Source: Tous-C4FEB sp044356555
Lineage (GTDB): Bacteria; Verrucomicrobiota; Verrucomicrobiia; Opitutales; Opitutaceae
DNA: 64,000 bases
NCBI GenBank assembly: GCA_044356555.1
Contig: JBIKWB010000012.1
Span: forward strand, 90,705-154,704
Direction: 5' to 3'
Within the stretch, counting starts at the first letter, position 1; each line of letters begins with the position of its first letter. Shown piece after piece: positions 17,881 to 27,433 of this stretch. Below the pieces are notes generated by a model, which had not been told where the DNA came from, made no database searches, and saw nothing but the letters and a program-made list of their open reading frames with translations. The translations under genes were made by a program, and so were the position numbers.

Positions 17881-18426
17881 ATGTTACCCCCGCTGCCCCT
17901 TTCTCCTGGTGAGTCGCATGAAATCTTCATGCAACTGCTCGCGCGTCACGAGCCGGTGATTCGCGGCTACTTGCGGTCGCTCGTCTCGCGGGCGGCGGAT
18001 GTCGATGAGCTGATGCCGGACGTAGCACTGGTAGCGTGGCGCAAATTTTCCGAGCTCCGAGAGCCGGAAGCGTTTCCCCGCTGGGCCTGCGTGATTGCGC
18101 GCTACGAGGCGCTGCGGTTTCGGCGCGACCGGGCCCGCGACCGGCTCGTGCTCGACGAGGCGGTGATCGCCAAGCTCGCCGACGAAGGTGCCGGGGAAAC
18201 GCCGCTGCGGGCGCGGCAGATGGCGGCGCTAGAGGTGTGTGTGGAACGTCTGCCCGCCGAGCGGCGTGAATTGCTTCTGGCATGTTATGCGACCGAGGCC
18301 GCGATCAAGGATGTCGCGGCCCAGACCGGCCGCACCGTCGATGGGCTTTATCAATTGTTGCGGCGCATCCGCGTGGATGTGCAGCGCTGCGTTGAGGGCA
18401 GCCTTAAACAAGAGGCATCATCATGA
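17881..18426 (+). CDS. ECF-type RNA polymerase sigma factor
   Basis: 181 residues. Region 2 is visible in the N-terminal half (IRGYLRSLVSRAADVDELMP, then EAFPRWACVIARYEALRFRR). Region 4 lies at the C-terminus (LPAERRELLLACYATEAAIK followed by the helix-turn-helix GRTVDGLYQLLRRIR). The overall form fits the Sig-70_gvs1 type common in Planctomycetes and Verrucomicrobia. It overlaps the anti-sigma gene by 4 bases (ATGA), the usual arrangement for a sigma/anti-sigma pair. It probably directs transcription of itself and of the downstream receptor and sulfatase genes (inference). Confidence 0.88.
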   Translation: MLPPLPLSPGESHEIFMQLLARHEPVIRGYLRSLVSRAADVDELMPDVALVAWRKFSELREPEAFPRWACVIARYEALRFRRDRARDRLVLDEAVIAKLADEGAGETPLRARQMAALEVCVERLPAERRELLLACYATEAAIKDVAAQTGRTVDGLYQLLRRIRVDVQRCVEGSLKQEASS

Positions 18427-19427
18427 ACCCCGATCATTCCTCGCTAATCCTCGCTTATCTCGATGGCACGATCTCAGGCGAGGAACTGGCGCGCCTCAAC
18501 GCAGTGTTACTCGAGAGCGCGGAAGCGCGGGCCCAGTTGCGCTCGTGGGCGGCGGCGGATGTGCGCCTGCGTGAACTCGCGGCTGACGGTGCTTACGCCG
18601 CACCGATGACGCCGAGCAGACCGCAGCCCGGCGAGGGGAAGTTGGTTTCGTGGCTCGATCGCGGGTTGCTGCGCGGCTTGCGACTCCCGCTCGTGGCGGG
18701 ATTGGCCGCCGGCGCGGTTCTTACGTCCGTTGTCTGGGCCTACGTCCTGCCTCCGGCAGTCGAGTCGATGCCAGTATTGGCCGAGTTGCTCGCCGACAGT
18801 TTCGAGACGGGCGCGGCGCCCGGTAACCGGGGCGTCCCGCAGGAATTCAGGATTTGGAGCGGCGATCACGCCGAGCTCGCGACCGAGAAGGCGGGTCTTG
18901 TTCCCCGCACCGGTGCCTGGATGCTGCGGCTCTTGCGCTCCGACTGGGAAGGCGAGAATTCCCCGCTCAGCCATGTCGGCGACCAATTGCAGGTGATCGA
19001 CCTCGCGGCACATCGCGCCGAAATCGAATCTGGGCGAGTGGTCGCGCATGCCGAGGCCTGGTTCAACCATGTGGCACCGGATACCGAGGAGGAGTTGGCC
19101 GGCGGCGTGACCTTGTTTGCCTTTGCCCGCGATCCACGCCTCTACCGCGGCGAAAACTGGAAGGCGTGGTATGAAGGTCACCTCGGTCTCAGCGGGCAAC
19201 AGCAGGAACGCACCGATCTCGATTCCGCGACCTGGGAACGTGTCGCGGTGAATATGGCCCTGCCCACGGCCACCCGGTTTCTCGTCGTGCACGTCCGCAT
19301 CAACCGCACCAAGCCCGAGCCGACCGCGGTGCCAGTCACGTTTGCCGGTTCTTACGTTGACGACGTGAAGGCGGAATTATTGCTGCGTCCGGCCGCCACG
19401 GTCGCGGCGGAAAACGCCGCGCAGTAA
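18423..19427 (+). CDS. Membrane anti-sigma factor with C-terminal extracytoplasmic sensor domain
   Basis: 334 residues, translationally coupled to the sigma factor. The N-terminal cytoplasmic part (LILAYLDGTISGEELARLNA) is the short helical zinc-finger-like anti-sigma fold without an obvious HxxxCxxC motif. One transmembrane helix spans residues about 88-109. The remaining 225 residues are predicted outside the membrane, rich in beta-strand and aromatic residues (GAWMLRLLRSDWEGE, WYEGHLGLSG), in the style of a jelly-roll or LamG-like lectin. This would let the protein hold the sigma factor inactive until a glycan is bound outside. The sensing role is inference from architecture and context. 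Confidence 0.75.
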   Translation: MNPDHSSLILAYLDGTISGEELARLNAVLLESAEARAQLRSWAAADVRLRELAADGAYAAPMTPSRPQPGEGKLVSWLDRGLLRGLRLPLVAGLAAGAVLTSVVWAYVLPPAVESMPVLAELLADSFETGAAPGNRGVPQEFRIWSGDHAELATEKAGLVPRTGAWMLRLLRSDWEGENSPLSHVGDQLQVIDLAAHRAEIESGRVVAHAEAWFNHVAPDTEEELAGGVTLFAFARDPRLYRGENWKAWYEGHLGLSGQQQERTDLDSATWERVAVNMALPTATRFLVVHVRINRTKPEPTAVPVTFAGSYVDDVKAELLLRPAATVAAENAAQ

Positions 19428-19495
19428 TGCCGTAGCCCCCGCGTTTTTTTTGGCTCCCGTTTTTTCAGCCTCAACCCCTCCCCACCCAAACCCAC

Positions 19496-22489
19496 ATGAA
19501 AAACTACCTCTGCGTTTCTTTCGGCCTGTCTCTCCTGTTCTCGCCCCTCGCGGCCCTTGCCCAATCCGCGCCCTCGCCGGCTCCCGCTCGGAGCAGTTCG
19601 ACGCCGGAGTCGGAAAGCACTTTGGTGCTATCGCCCTTTGAAGTGAGCACCGGCAAGGATCAGGGCTACGCCGCCTCGAACACGCTGTCCGGCACGCGGC
19701 TCAACTCCAGCCTCGCGAACATCCCCGCCTCGATTCAGGTGCTCACCAAGGAGCTGATCCTCGACCTCAACGTCACCGACTACGAGGGCTACCTCAACTT
19801 CGCCACCAACGCCGGCCGCGACTTCAGCGACGTCACCGGCCTCGCCTCCGTGCAACAGGGCAACAACCAGATCCGCATCCGCGGCTTCACCGGCGCCGCG
19901 CAGACGCGCGACTACTTCCAGTCCATTACGCGCTCCGACCGCTTCAGCATCGATCGCTTTGAGGTCTCGCGCGGCCCCAATTCCATTCTGTTCGGCATCG
20001 GCGGCCCCGGCGGTGTGGTCAACGCCGGCTCCAAATTTGCCCTGCTCGGCTCGAAGCAGCGCGACGAAGTTCGCGCTACCTTCGGGAGCTGGAACAACCG
20101 ACGCGTCGAGGCCGATTTCAACCGCGAACTCGTCCGCGGCAAGTTCGCCCTGCGCCTGAACGGCCTCTTCGAGGACAAGGAAGGCTGGCGCGACTTCGAG
20201 TTCGAGAAACGCAAGGGCATCGCCCTCTCCACCGCGTGGCAGCCGTGGCGCACCACCCGCGTGCGCACGAACTACGAATACGTGGACACCCGGCAACTCC
20301 AGGCGATGCCGTTTCCCGTCTCCGACTTCTCCGATGCGTGGATCAGAGCCGGCAAACCCCTCGCGACGGGTCCGATCTTTGAGCTGGGCACGCCTGCCCC
20401 CGCCGGCACGCAGGCGACGTTCGCCAACCAGCTTCGCTTCGCGCCGCAGGTCAGCCCCAACGCCTATCGCTACGGCGACAACGCCGTCGTCGATGCGAGT
20501 CCCACGCTCGCCGGCGCGCAGCGTGTGCGCTTCTTCGATACACTCAACGGGCCTAACGCGACAAGCGGTGGCACAATCGGCAGCACCATCGCCGGCCTCG
20601 TGCCGGACAGTGCCAATCTCAGCGGTCCCGGCAGCACGTCGAACAACCGCTACGGCCTCTTCACCACGCTGCTCGAGCAGCGCATCGGCCCGATCAATGT
20701 CGAACTGGGCTACAATCGTCAGGAGGATATGTGGCGCTCCAATTTCGTGGTTCCTTGGAATCTAATCGGCCTCCGTGGCGACGCTAACCGTGAACTTCCC
20801 GGCTACTACCTGCCCACCGGCACGCTCGGTGCGACGCCGCCCGGACAACTGATCCCGAACGCGTTCGCGCCGAATCCGTTTGCGGGGCAATTCTACATCG
20901 AGGGCAACGCCGGCTACCGGCTCCAGCGCCGCGTGGCCGACAACTATCGCGCCACGCTTTCCTATGCGCTCGACCTGCGCCGCCGCAGCACGTGGCTCGG
21001 CCAGCACCAAGTCGCCGCCCTCGCCCAGCGGGCGGAGGACGAATACTACAACGTTGCCTATAACGAGTATAACACCGCGGGTCGCGACAACACCCTCCCT
21101 GTAACCAACGCGGCCAACGTCATCATCCGCCGCACCTATATCGATTTTACCGCGCCAGGCGGCGCGCGCGGCGCCCATGACCCGTGGAAGACTCCGATCT
21201 CCTCGCCCGGCGTGCGTCCCGAGTTCCTCAGCCCCAGTGGCGCTCAACGGACGTTCAATCGCACCGATACAGTGATGGCGGTGATGCAGAGCAATTTCCT
21301 CGAAGAACGGCTCGTCGTCACCTTCGGCGCCCGCCGCGACCAGCAGAAGACCAACCGCGCCATCGGCAGCGTGCTGATCCCGAACGCCGATCCGTTTGGC
21401 GGCACGCGGACGGAAAATACGATTTACACCCCCGCCGGCCTCACGAGTTTCTCCGGTAATACCAGTACTTTTGGCGCCGTCTTCCGCCCCGTGCGTTGGG
21501 CGGCGCTCGTCTACAACTCCTCCGATAGCGTCCGGCCCGTGACGGCTCGCGACCTCCTGAACAACGCGCTCGCACCGCAGAAAGGTGTCGGCAAAGACTA
21601 CGGCGCGCGCTTTTTCCTCATGGACAATCGCGTCGTCCTTGGCGTGACCCGCTACGACACCGACAATGTCAACGGCATCTACGACCCCATCTCCACCCGC
21701 ACGACAGCGATCCCCGCGATCGCCGGCATCTACCAAGCTTTCACCGATGCGGGGATCGCGGCCAAATATCAGTTCGCGAGCCTGTCGGCCGAGTCCCGCG
21801 ATAACGGCGATTCCGACGGCGGAGGCTGGGAGGTCGAGCTTACCGCCAATCCCACGTCCCGCTGGCGCATCTCGCTCAACTACGGTCGCGCCGACCTCGA
21901 GCTGGCCAACGTCGGACAGCGCATGGCCGCGTTTCTGCGCGCCGAGATGCCCGTCTGGCAGAGCAACGCCGCCGTGCCCTACCTCACGCGTAACAACAAC
22001 CTCGAGACCTTCATCCGCTCCCGCGACGGCACGCCCCAGCGGGATTTTGCGACCAACCCCGCGCGCGTCAGCGATGCGAGCCAGTTTGCGCTGGATATCA
22101 TCACCACGAACAACCAGCAGGAAGGTCAGTCGCCGCTGCAGCACCAACGGGAGTCGTTGAACTTCTTCAACAGCTTCTCATTCCCCAAGCTCCCGCTCCT
22201 AGGCGAGCGCTTTGGCGCCGGTTTCGGCGCGAGTTACCGCAGCGCCCCGGTCATCGGCTACAACGGCAAGACCCCGCTCTACGGCCAGAGCTTCGTGATC
22301 TGGAACGGCATGTTGAAAAAACGCTTCCAGCTCCCGCAGAATCGCGCCCTCGAACTGCAGCTCAACGTGAACAACCTCTTCGGTGAGGAAGATATTTTGC
22401 CGTTCGCCGCGACGGCCGCCGGCGTGAACCGTTGGACCTACCAACGCCAGCGTCAGAGCTGGGCCTTGCAGGCAGCGTTTACATTTTGA
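19496..22489 (+). CDS. TonB-dependent receptor of the sulfatase locus
   Basis: 997 residues with a signal peptide (MKNYLCVSFGLSLLFSPLAA, cleaved after LAQ). The N-terminal segment LSPFEVSTGKDQGYAASNTL is closely similar to that of the receptor at 1-2514. A plug domain follows with IRIRGFTGAAQTRDYF and RFEVSRGPNSILFGIGGPGG. The barrel ends in WALQAAFTF with the terminal Phe. The start has a C-rich leader (19471-19495) and no Shine-Dalgarno sequence. It lies between the sigma/anti-sigma pair and three sulfatases, so it most likely imports oligosaccharides released from a sulfated glycan. Confidence 0.95.
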   Translation: MKNYLCVSFGLSLLFSPLAALAQSAPSPAPARSSSTPESESTLVLSPFEVSTGKDQGYAASNTLSGTRLNSSLANIPASIQVLTKELILDLNVTDYEGYLNFATNAGRDFSDVTGLASVQQGNNQIRIRGFTGAAQTRDYFQSITRSDRFSIDRFEVSRGPNSILFGIGGPGGVVNAGSKFALLGSKQRDEVRATFGSWNNRRVEADFNRELVRGKFALRLNGLFEDKEGWRDFEFEKRKGIALSTAWQPWRTTRVRTNYEYVDTRQLQAMPFPVSDFSDAWIRAGKPLATGPIFELGTPAPAGTQATFANQLRFAPQVSPNAYRYGDNAVVDASPTLAGAQRVRFFDTLNGPNATSGGTIGSTIAGLVPDSANLSGPGSTSNNRYGLFTTLLEQRIGPINVELGYNRQEDMWRSNFVVPWNLIGLRGDANRELPGYYLPTGTLGATPPGQLIPNAFAPNPFAGQFYIEGNAGYRLQRRVADNYRATLSYALDLRRRSTWLGQHQVAALAQRAEDEYYNVAYNEYNTAGRDNTLPVTNAANVIIRRTYIDFTAPGGARGAHDPWKTPISSPGVRPEFLSPSGAQRTFNRTDTVMAVMQSNFLEERLVVTFGARRDQQKTNRAIGSVLIPNADPFGGTRTENTIYTPAGLTSFSGNTSTFGAVFRPVRWAALVYNSSDSVRPVTARDLLNNALAPQKGVGKDYGARFFLMDNRVVLGVTRYDTDNVNGIYDPISTRTTAIPAIAGIYQAFTDAGIAAKYQFASLSAESRDNGDSDGGGWEVELTANPTSRWRISLNYGRADLELANVGQRMAAFLRAEMPVWQSNAAVPYLTRNNNLETFIRSRDGTPQRDFATNPARVSDASQFALDIITTNNQQEGQSPLQHQRESLNFFNSFSFPKLPLLGERFGAGFGASYRSAPVIGYNGKTPLYGQSFVIWNGMLKKRFQLPQNRALELQLNVNNLFGEEDILPFAATAAGVNRWTYQRQRQSWALQAAFTF

Positions 22490-22514
22490 ACGTCGCCGCC
22501 CGCCGGATCATTCC

Positions 22515-23948
22515 ATGATTTCCCTGCCTCACAGCTGTGCCCGCCTCCGATTGATCGTCGCGCTCAGTGTCGCTGGCGCTGCGTGCGTCCCAGCCGTCGC
22601 TCAACCCGCAGCGGCGGCTCGCCCCAACGTCCTCCTGATCGTCAGCGACGATCAGGGCTTCAGCGACTTTGGCTTCACCGGCAACCCGCTCGTCACGACG
22701 CCCGTGCTGGACCGTCTCGCCGGAGAATCCGCCGTCTTCAAAAACTTCGTCGTCGCCGCCGCGTGCTCGCCCACGCGCTCCGCGCTCTACACGGGCCGCG
22801 AGCACTTGAGCGCGGGCGTCTGGGGCGTGCCGCCGCGGGCAAATCTCCGGCCTGACGAGGCGCTGATGCCGGCGTTTTTCCGCGCCGGCGGCTACCGGAC
22901 TTTCTACGCCGGCAAGGCCGACACTGCGCGGCTGCCGGACTCGTCGCCGTGGGACCGTGGGTGGGATCAGGGCTACTTCGTGAGCGGCTACCAACACCGC
23001 GATCCCACGTTGCCCAACCGCGGCGAGACGCTGCAGGCCAAAGGTTGGACCGCCGACCTCGTCACGGACCTCATCCTCGATTTTGTCCACGCCGAGCCGG
23101 GCAAGCCTTGGTTCGCCACCGCCGCCTACATCACGCCGCATCTGCCGTGGATCTGTGACGAAAAATTTTCCGCGCCCTTTCTCGCCCAAGGCCTCTCGCC
23201 CGATCTCGCGCGCTGCTACGGCAGCATCGCGCAGATGGATGCCGCCATCGGCCGTCTCCTTGCAGGCGTGCGTGCGGCGGGCCAGGCGGACAACACCGTC
23301 GTCGTTTTCTTGAGCGACAACGGCATGAGTCTCAAAGCCGAGGCCGACCGCGAACTCGCGGCCCCGGATTGGGCCCGGCGTAACCTCCACGGCCTGCGCG
23401 GCCATAAAGCGACGGTCTGGGAAAACGGCATCCGCGTGCCGCTGCTCGTGCGCTGGCCCGGCCGCATCACCCCGGGTGAACGCAAACAATTCGGCGCCGT
23501 CGAGGATGTGTTGCCCACGATCCTCGACCTCGCCGGCCTGCGCCCCGACTCCATCAAACACCAGCCGTTCGCCGGCGTCTCGCTCCGTCCCGTGCTTTTC
23601 GATGGCTCCGTGGTGCGCGAGCGCGCGCCGGCCTTCCGCATCGCGATTTCGGGCGCCGGTTCGCCCAAACTGCAGGATGAAAGCAACCCGCAGCCACGTC
23701 GTTTCGAGGACCATCACCTCGTGCTCCGCGGCGAGCGTTTCAAGTTCCACGCGCTCCCCGGCGGCAAGTCCGCGCTCTTCGATCTCGCCGCCGATCCGGT
23801 CGAAGCGAGCGATGTCACCGCCCGCTTTCCCGAAATCGCGGGCAGCATGTCTGCATCGCTCCGCGAGCAGTGGGCCGCCCTGCTCGCCACCGGCCGCGCC
23901 TTTGCCACGACTGGCCCGGTTGAGTCGCCCCGAGCGAGAAAGAGATAA
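22515..23948 (+). CDS. Secreted sulfatase (formylglycine type), first of three
   Basis: 477 residues. The signal peptide includes LRLIVALSVAGAACVPAVAQ. The alkaline-phosphatase-fold start is RPNVLLIVSDDQGFSDFG, with Asp45 and Asp46 as calcium ligands. The sulfatase signature CSPTRSALYTGRE provides Cys84 for conversion to formylglycine; GKADTARLP and LSDNGMSLK lie further along. It hydrolyses sulfate esters, probably in the periplasm. The start is only 25 bases after the receptor stop codon, so both share a transcript. No formylglycine-generating enzyme or anaerobic maturase is in the window. Confidence 0.93.
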   Translation: MISLPHSCARLRLIVALSVAGAACVPAVAQPAAAARPNVLLIVSDDQGFSDFGFTGNPLVTTPVLDRLAGESAVFKNFVVAAACSPTRSALYTGREHLSAGVWGVPPRANLRPDEALMPAFFRAGGYRTFYAGKADTARLPDSSPWDRGWDQGYFVSGYQHRDPTLPNRGETLQAKGWTADLVTDLILDFVHAEPGKPWFATAAYITPHLPWICDEKFSAPFLAQGLSPDLARCYGSIAQMDAAIGRLLAGVRAAGQADNTVVVFLSDNGMSLKAEADRELAAPDWARRNLHGLRGHKATVWENGIRVPLLVRWPGRITPGERKQFGAVEDVLPTILDLAGLRPDSIKHQPFAGVSLRPVLFDGSVVRERAPAFRIAISGAGSPKLQDESNPQPRRFEDHHLVLRGERFKFHALPGGKSALFDLAADPVEASDVTARFPEIAGSMSASLREQWAALLATGRAFATTGPVESPRARKR

Positions 23949-24048
23949 TTTTGTTCGCCGACCGCGCTCGTGATTAACGGTTGAATGTCGTCGATTCGTG
24001 CGTGACGTCACCTCGGATAAATTCCCCTTTGGCTTAACGGTTTACCCC

Positions 24049-25683
24049 ATGAACGATCTACTCAAGTTACTTGCCCTCCTGAGCCTTGCTTGCGGGATCC
24101 CGCTCTCGGCGAAACCAAACATTGTCTTCATTCTCGCCGATGACTTGGGCTACTCCGATTTGGGCTGCTATGGAGGCGAAATCGCGACGCCGCAGCTCGA
24201 TTCGCTGGCAAAGAACGGCCTGCGCTTCACGCAGTTTTATAACTCAGCGCGCTGCTGGCCCACGCGTGCCGCTTTGCTCACCGGTTACTACGCCCAGCAA
24301 GTTAACCGCGATGTGCTGCCGGGGGTGGGTGGCGGGGGGCAGGGAGTGCGCCAATCCTGGGCCAGGCTACTACCCGAGTATCTGAAACCGGCAGGCTATC
24401 GGAGCTACCATAGTGGCAAGTGGCACATCGACGGCAAGGTGCTCGCCGGCGGCTTTGATCGCTCGCTCGACATGAAGAACCAAGGGAACTTTTTCACCTC
24501 CCGGGGCAACTCCATCGACGACGTGCCCGTCACGCCGCCCGCGGATGAAAAGGGCTACTATGCCACCATCGCCACGGCGGACCACGCCATCGTATGCCTG
24601 CAGGAGCACGCGGCGAATCACGCGGGCAGGCCTTTCTTTCACTTCATCGCTTTCACCGCGCCGCACTTTCCGCTGCATGCGCTGCCGGAGGACATCGCAA
24701 AGTATCGCGACCGCTATCTCGCCGGCTGGGAGGTGATTCGCGCCGCGCGTTTCGCCCGGCAGAGACAAACAGGTATCACCCGCACCACTCTTTCCGCGCT
24801 GGAGCGCGAGGTCGGACCGCCCTACGCCTTTCCTGATGCGATGGAAAAGCTCGGCCCCGGTGAAGTGGACCGACCGCTGCCTTGGGACGAACTAACAGCC
24901 GAGCAGCGTCGTTTCCAAGCGACGAAAATGGCCATCCATGCAGCGATGGTTGATCGTATGGACCAAGAGATTGGGCGCGTTATCGCGCAGCTCAAAGCGA
25001 TGGGCGTGTATGAGAATACGCTCATTCTCTTCGCCTCCGACAACGGGGCCAGTGCCGAAATCATGGTGCGCAACGGCGGTCATGATCCGCAGGCCTCCCC
25101 CGGTAGTGCCGGCAGTTATCTTTGTCTCGGCCCGGGCTTTTCCAGCGTTGGTAACACCCCTCATCGCCGGCACAAGACGTGGGTGCATGAAGGCGGCATC
25201 AGCACGCCGCTCATCGCGCATTGGCCGAAGGGCATCACCGCCAAAAACGAACTGCGCCACACCCCCGCTCACGTCATTGATTTCGTGCCGACCGTGCTCG
25301 AACTCGTGGGCCTCAAGCAGCCGGCGGAGTGGAAAGGTGAGGCCATACCCGCTGCGCCCGGCCGGAGCCTCGTGCCTGCCTTTGCCAAGGACGAGACCAT
25401 CGCTCGCGAAAGCATCTGGTGGTTACACGACCGGCATCGCGCCGTGCGGGTCGGGGATTGGAAGCTCGTGGCCGCTGCTGGCGAGCCGTGGGAGCTCTAC
25501 GATCTGAAGACCGACCGCGCCGAACAGCAAAACCTCGCCGCCGCTTGGCCACAGAAGGTGCAGGAACTGGAGCGAGTCTGGCAGCGGCAGACGGACAGCT
25601 TCACCGAACTCGTGAAAAAAACGCTCGCCAGCCAGCCCCGGCCGAAAGGTGGTCAAGGTAAGGCGAAGGACAAATCTAAGTAA
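24049..25683 (+). CDS. Secreted arylsulfatase-type sulfatase, second of three
   Basis: 544 residues from the ATG at 24049, chosen because the signal peptide (MNDLLKLLALLSLACGIPLS) begins there; an in-frame GTG lies at 23998. Metal-binding ADDLGYSDLGCYGG comes first. The formylglycine signature is CWPTRAALLTGYY with Cys69; the Trp after Cys is typical of many S1_4 arylsulfatase A-like enzymes. GKWHIDG and LFASDNGAS are further active-site segments. The C-terminus is a Gly/Lys-rich tail (RPKGGQGKAKDKSK). It differs clearly from its two neighbours, which suggests another sulfate position or sugar. Confidence 0.92.
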   Translation: MNDLLKLLALLSLACGIPLSAKPNIVFILADDLGYSDLGCYGGEIATPQLDSLAKNGLRFTQFYNSARCWPTRAALLTGYYAQQVNRDVLPGVGGGGQGVRQSWARLLPEYLKPAGYRSYHSGKWHIDGKVLAGGFDRSLDMKNQGNFFTSRGNSIDDVPVTPPADEKGYYATIATADHAIVCLQEHAANHAGRPFFHFIAFTAPHFPLHALPEDIAKYRDRYLAGWEVIRAARFARQRQTGITRTTLSALEREVGPPYAFPDAMEKLGPGEVDRPLPWDELTAEQRRFQATKMAIHAAMVDRMDQEIGRVIAQLKAMGVYENTLILFASDNGASAEIMVRNGGHDPQASPGSAGSYLCLGPGFSSVGNTPHRRHKTWVHEGGISTPLIAHWPKGITAKNELRHTPAHVIDFVPTVLELVGLKQPAEWKGEAIPAAPGRSLVPAFAKDETIARESIWWLHDRHRAVRVGDWKLVAAAGEPWELYDLKTDRAEQQNLAAAWPQKVQELERVWQRQTDSFTELVKKTLASQPRPKGGQGKAKDKSK

Positions 25684-25713
25684 CCCGCGCTCCGAACCCC
25701 TTCGGCTCACCCC

Positions 25714-27249
25714 ATGAAGTCACTCACCCTCATCGCACTCCTTCTCGCCGCGGCCGGCCCGGCGCTTTCCTACGCGGCGAAGCCAAACATCCTCTTCATC
25801 GCCATCGACGATCAGAACGACTGGGTCGGCCACCTTGGCGGCCATCCGATGGCCAAGACCCCGCATCTCGACCAGCTCGCGGCGCGTGGCACCACGTTCC
25901 TCAACGCCCACTGCCAATCGCCTCTTTGCAACCCCTCGCGCACCAGTCTGCTGCTCGGCTTGCGCCCGACCACCACCGGAATTTATGGGCTCTCGCCTTG
26001 GTTTCGCACGTTACCCGAGTGGAAAGACCGCGTGACTCTCCCGCAGTATTTCGCCGATCACGGCTATCGCACGGCGGCGACGGGGAAAATCTTCCATGCC
26101 GGCACGGGTGCGCCCGGTGCCGGCGCCGGTAAAGGCAAGGCCAAGGCGAACACCGCTGCGGTCGCAGCACCGGTCCGCCCCGAGTTTCAAGTCACCGCGC
26201 CCTTTGGCGGCGTCGGCACGAGGCCGCCGCAGAAACTCATTCCCGCCACCCCCATGGGCAATAATCCGCTCATGGACTGGGGCGTGTGGCCGCTCGACAA
26301 CGACGACACCGGCAAAGGCGATTACAAGGTCGCGAGTTGGACGGTGGAGCAGATCAAGTCCGCACCGAAGGACCGGCCGTTCTTCATCGCCGCCGGATTT
26401 TTCCTGCCGCACGTGCCGTGCTACGCGACGCAGAAGTGGTTCGACCTATACCCCGATGACGACAGCGTGCTGCCGCAGGTGCTGAAAAACGATCGGGAGG
26501 ACACGCCGCGTTTTTCGTGGTATCTGCATTGGAACCTGCCCGAGCCGCGCCTCGATTGGGTCAAAGCAAACAACCAGTGGCGCAACCTGGTCCGCAGCTA
26601 CCTCGCCAGCACGAGCTTCGTGGACGCGCAAGTCGGCCGCCTGCTCGCCGCCCTCGATGAAGCGGGCGTCGCCGAGAACACCATCGTCGTCGTTTGGAGC
26701 GATCATGGCTGGCACCTCGGAGAAAAAGGTATCACCGGCAAAAACACCCTTTGGGATCGCAGCACCAAAGTGCCGCTCATCTTCGCCGGGCCCGGCGTGA
26801 CGGGTGGCCAGCGCTGCCTCCAGCCCGCGGAGTTGCTCGACCTCTACCCCACGCTCATCGACCTCACGGGCGTCCCGGCCCGCACCGATCTCGAAGGACT
26901 AAGCCTCGTGCCACAACTTAAGGATGCTGCGGCCAAACGCGACCGCCCTGCCATCACCAGCCACAATCAAGGCAACCACGGCATCCGCAGCGAGCGTTGG
27001 CGCTACATCCGCTACGCCGATGGCAGCGAGGAACTCTACGACCTGAAGGCCGACCCGAACGAATGGACCAATCTCGCCGGCCGGCCGCAACACGCCGCCG
27101 TCATCGCCGAGCACAAAAAATGGCTGCCGAAAATCGACCTCCCGCCCGCGCTCAACAGCGCCAGCCGCATCCTCACCTACGACCCAACCACCGATATCGC
27201 CAGTTGGGAGGGCAAGCCCGTGCTCCGCCGCGATCCCGTTCCCGAGTGA
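25714..27249 (+). CDS. Secreted sulfatase (iduronate-2-sulfatase/choline-sulfatase-like), third of three
   Basis: 511 residues with a signal peptide (MKSLTLIALLLAAAGPALSY). The metal site is IAIDDQNDWVGHLGGHP, and the signature LCNPSRTSLLLG gives Cys72 for formylglycine. GKIFHAG and VVWSDHGWHLGEKG complete the active site, and the last is characteristic of iduronate-2-sulfatase-like S1_7 members. After the GKIFH segment there is a low-complexity insert (GAPGAGAGKGKAKANTAAVA). The ATG is preceded by CTCACCCC with no Shine-Dalgarno sequence, and the gene lies 30 bases after the second sulfatase. Confidence 0.93.
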   Translation: MKSLTLIALLLAAAGPALSYAAKPNILFIAIDDQNDWVGHLGGHPMAKTPHLDQLAARGTTFLNAHCQSPLCNPSRTSLLLGLRPTTTGIYGLSPWFRTLPEWKDRVTLPQYFADHGYRTAATGKIFHAGTGAPGAGAGKGKAKANTAAVAAPVRPEFQVTAPFGGVGTRPPQKLIPATPMGNNPLMDWGVWPLDNDDTGKGDYKVASWTVEQIKSAPKDRPFFIAAGFFLPHVPCYATQKWFDLYPDDDSVLPQVLKNDREDTPRFSWYLHWNLPEPRLDWVKANNQWRNLVRSYLASTSFVDAQVGRLLAALDEAGVAENTIVVVWSDHGWHLGEKGITGKNTLWDRSTKVPLIFAGPGVTGGQRCLQPAELLDLYPTLIDLTGVPARTDLEGLSLVPQLKDAAAKRDRPAITSHNQGNHGIRSERWRYIRYADGSEELYDLKADPNEWTNLAGRPQHAAVIAEHKKWLPKIDLPPALNSASRILTYDPTTDIASWEGKPVLRRDPVPE

Positions 27250-27433
27250 GTCGGCCCCGTTTCGTTCAACCTGCGTTCCACCCCGCCCCCAGACCACCGA
27301 TGCCCCTTTCACCTTACGTTTAGCCAAGGCGTGAGCGCGACGCTTGGTCGTTCCACTGAAAAGTGACGTTGCACGGCTCACGTTTGCCGCTTGGTTTTTG
27401 ATCCTCTCGCGCTCTCCTTTTGCTCTACCTCAA

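Noticed and set aside
27344..27433. N-terminal extension of the PSCyt1/DUF1549 protein
   Set aside because: The signal peptide begins at the ATG at 27434; the upstream residues would mask it.
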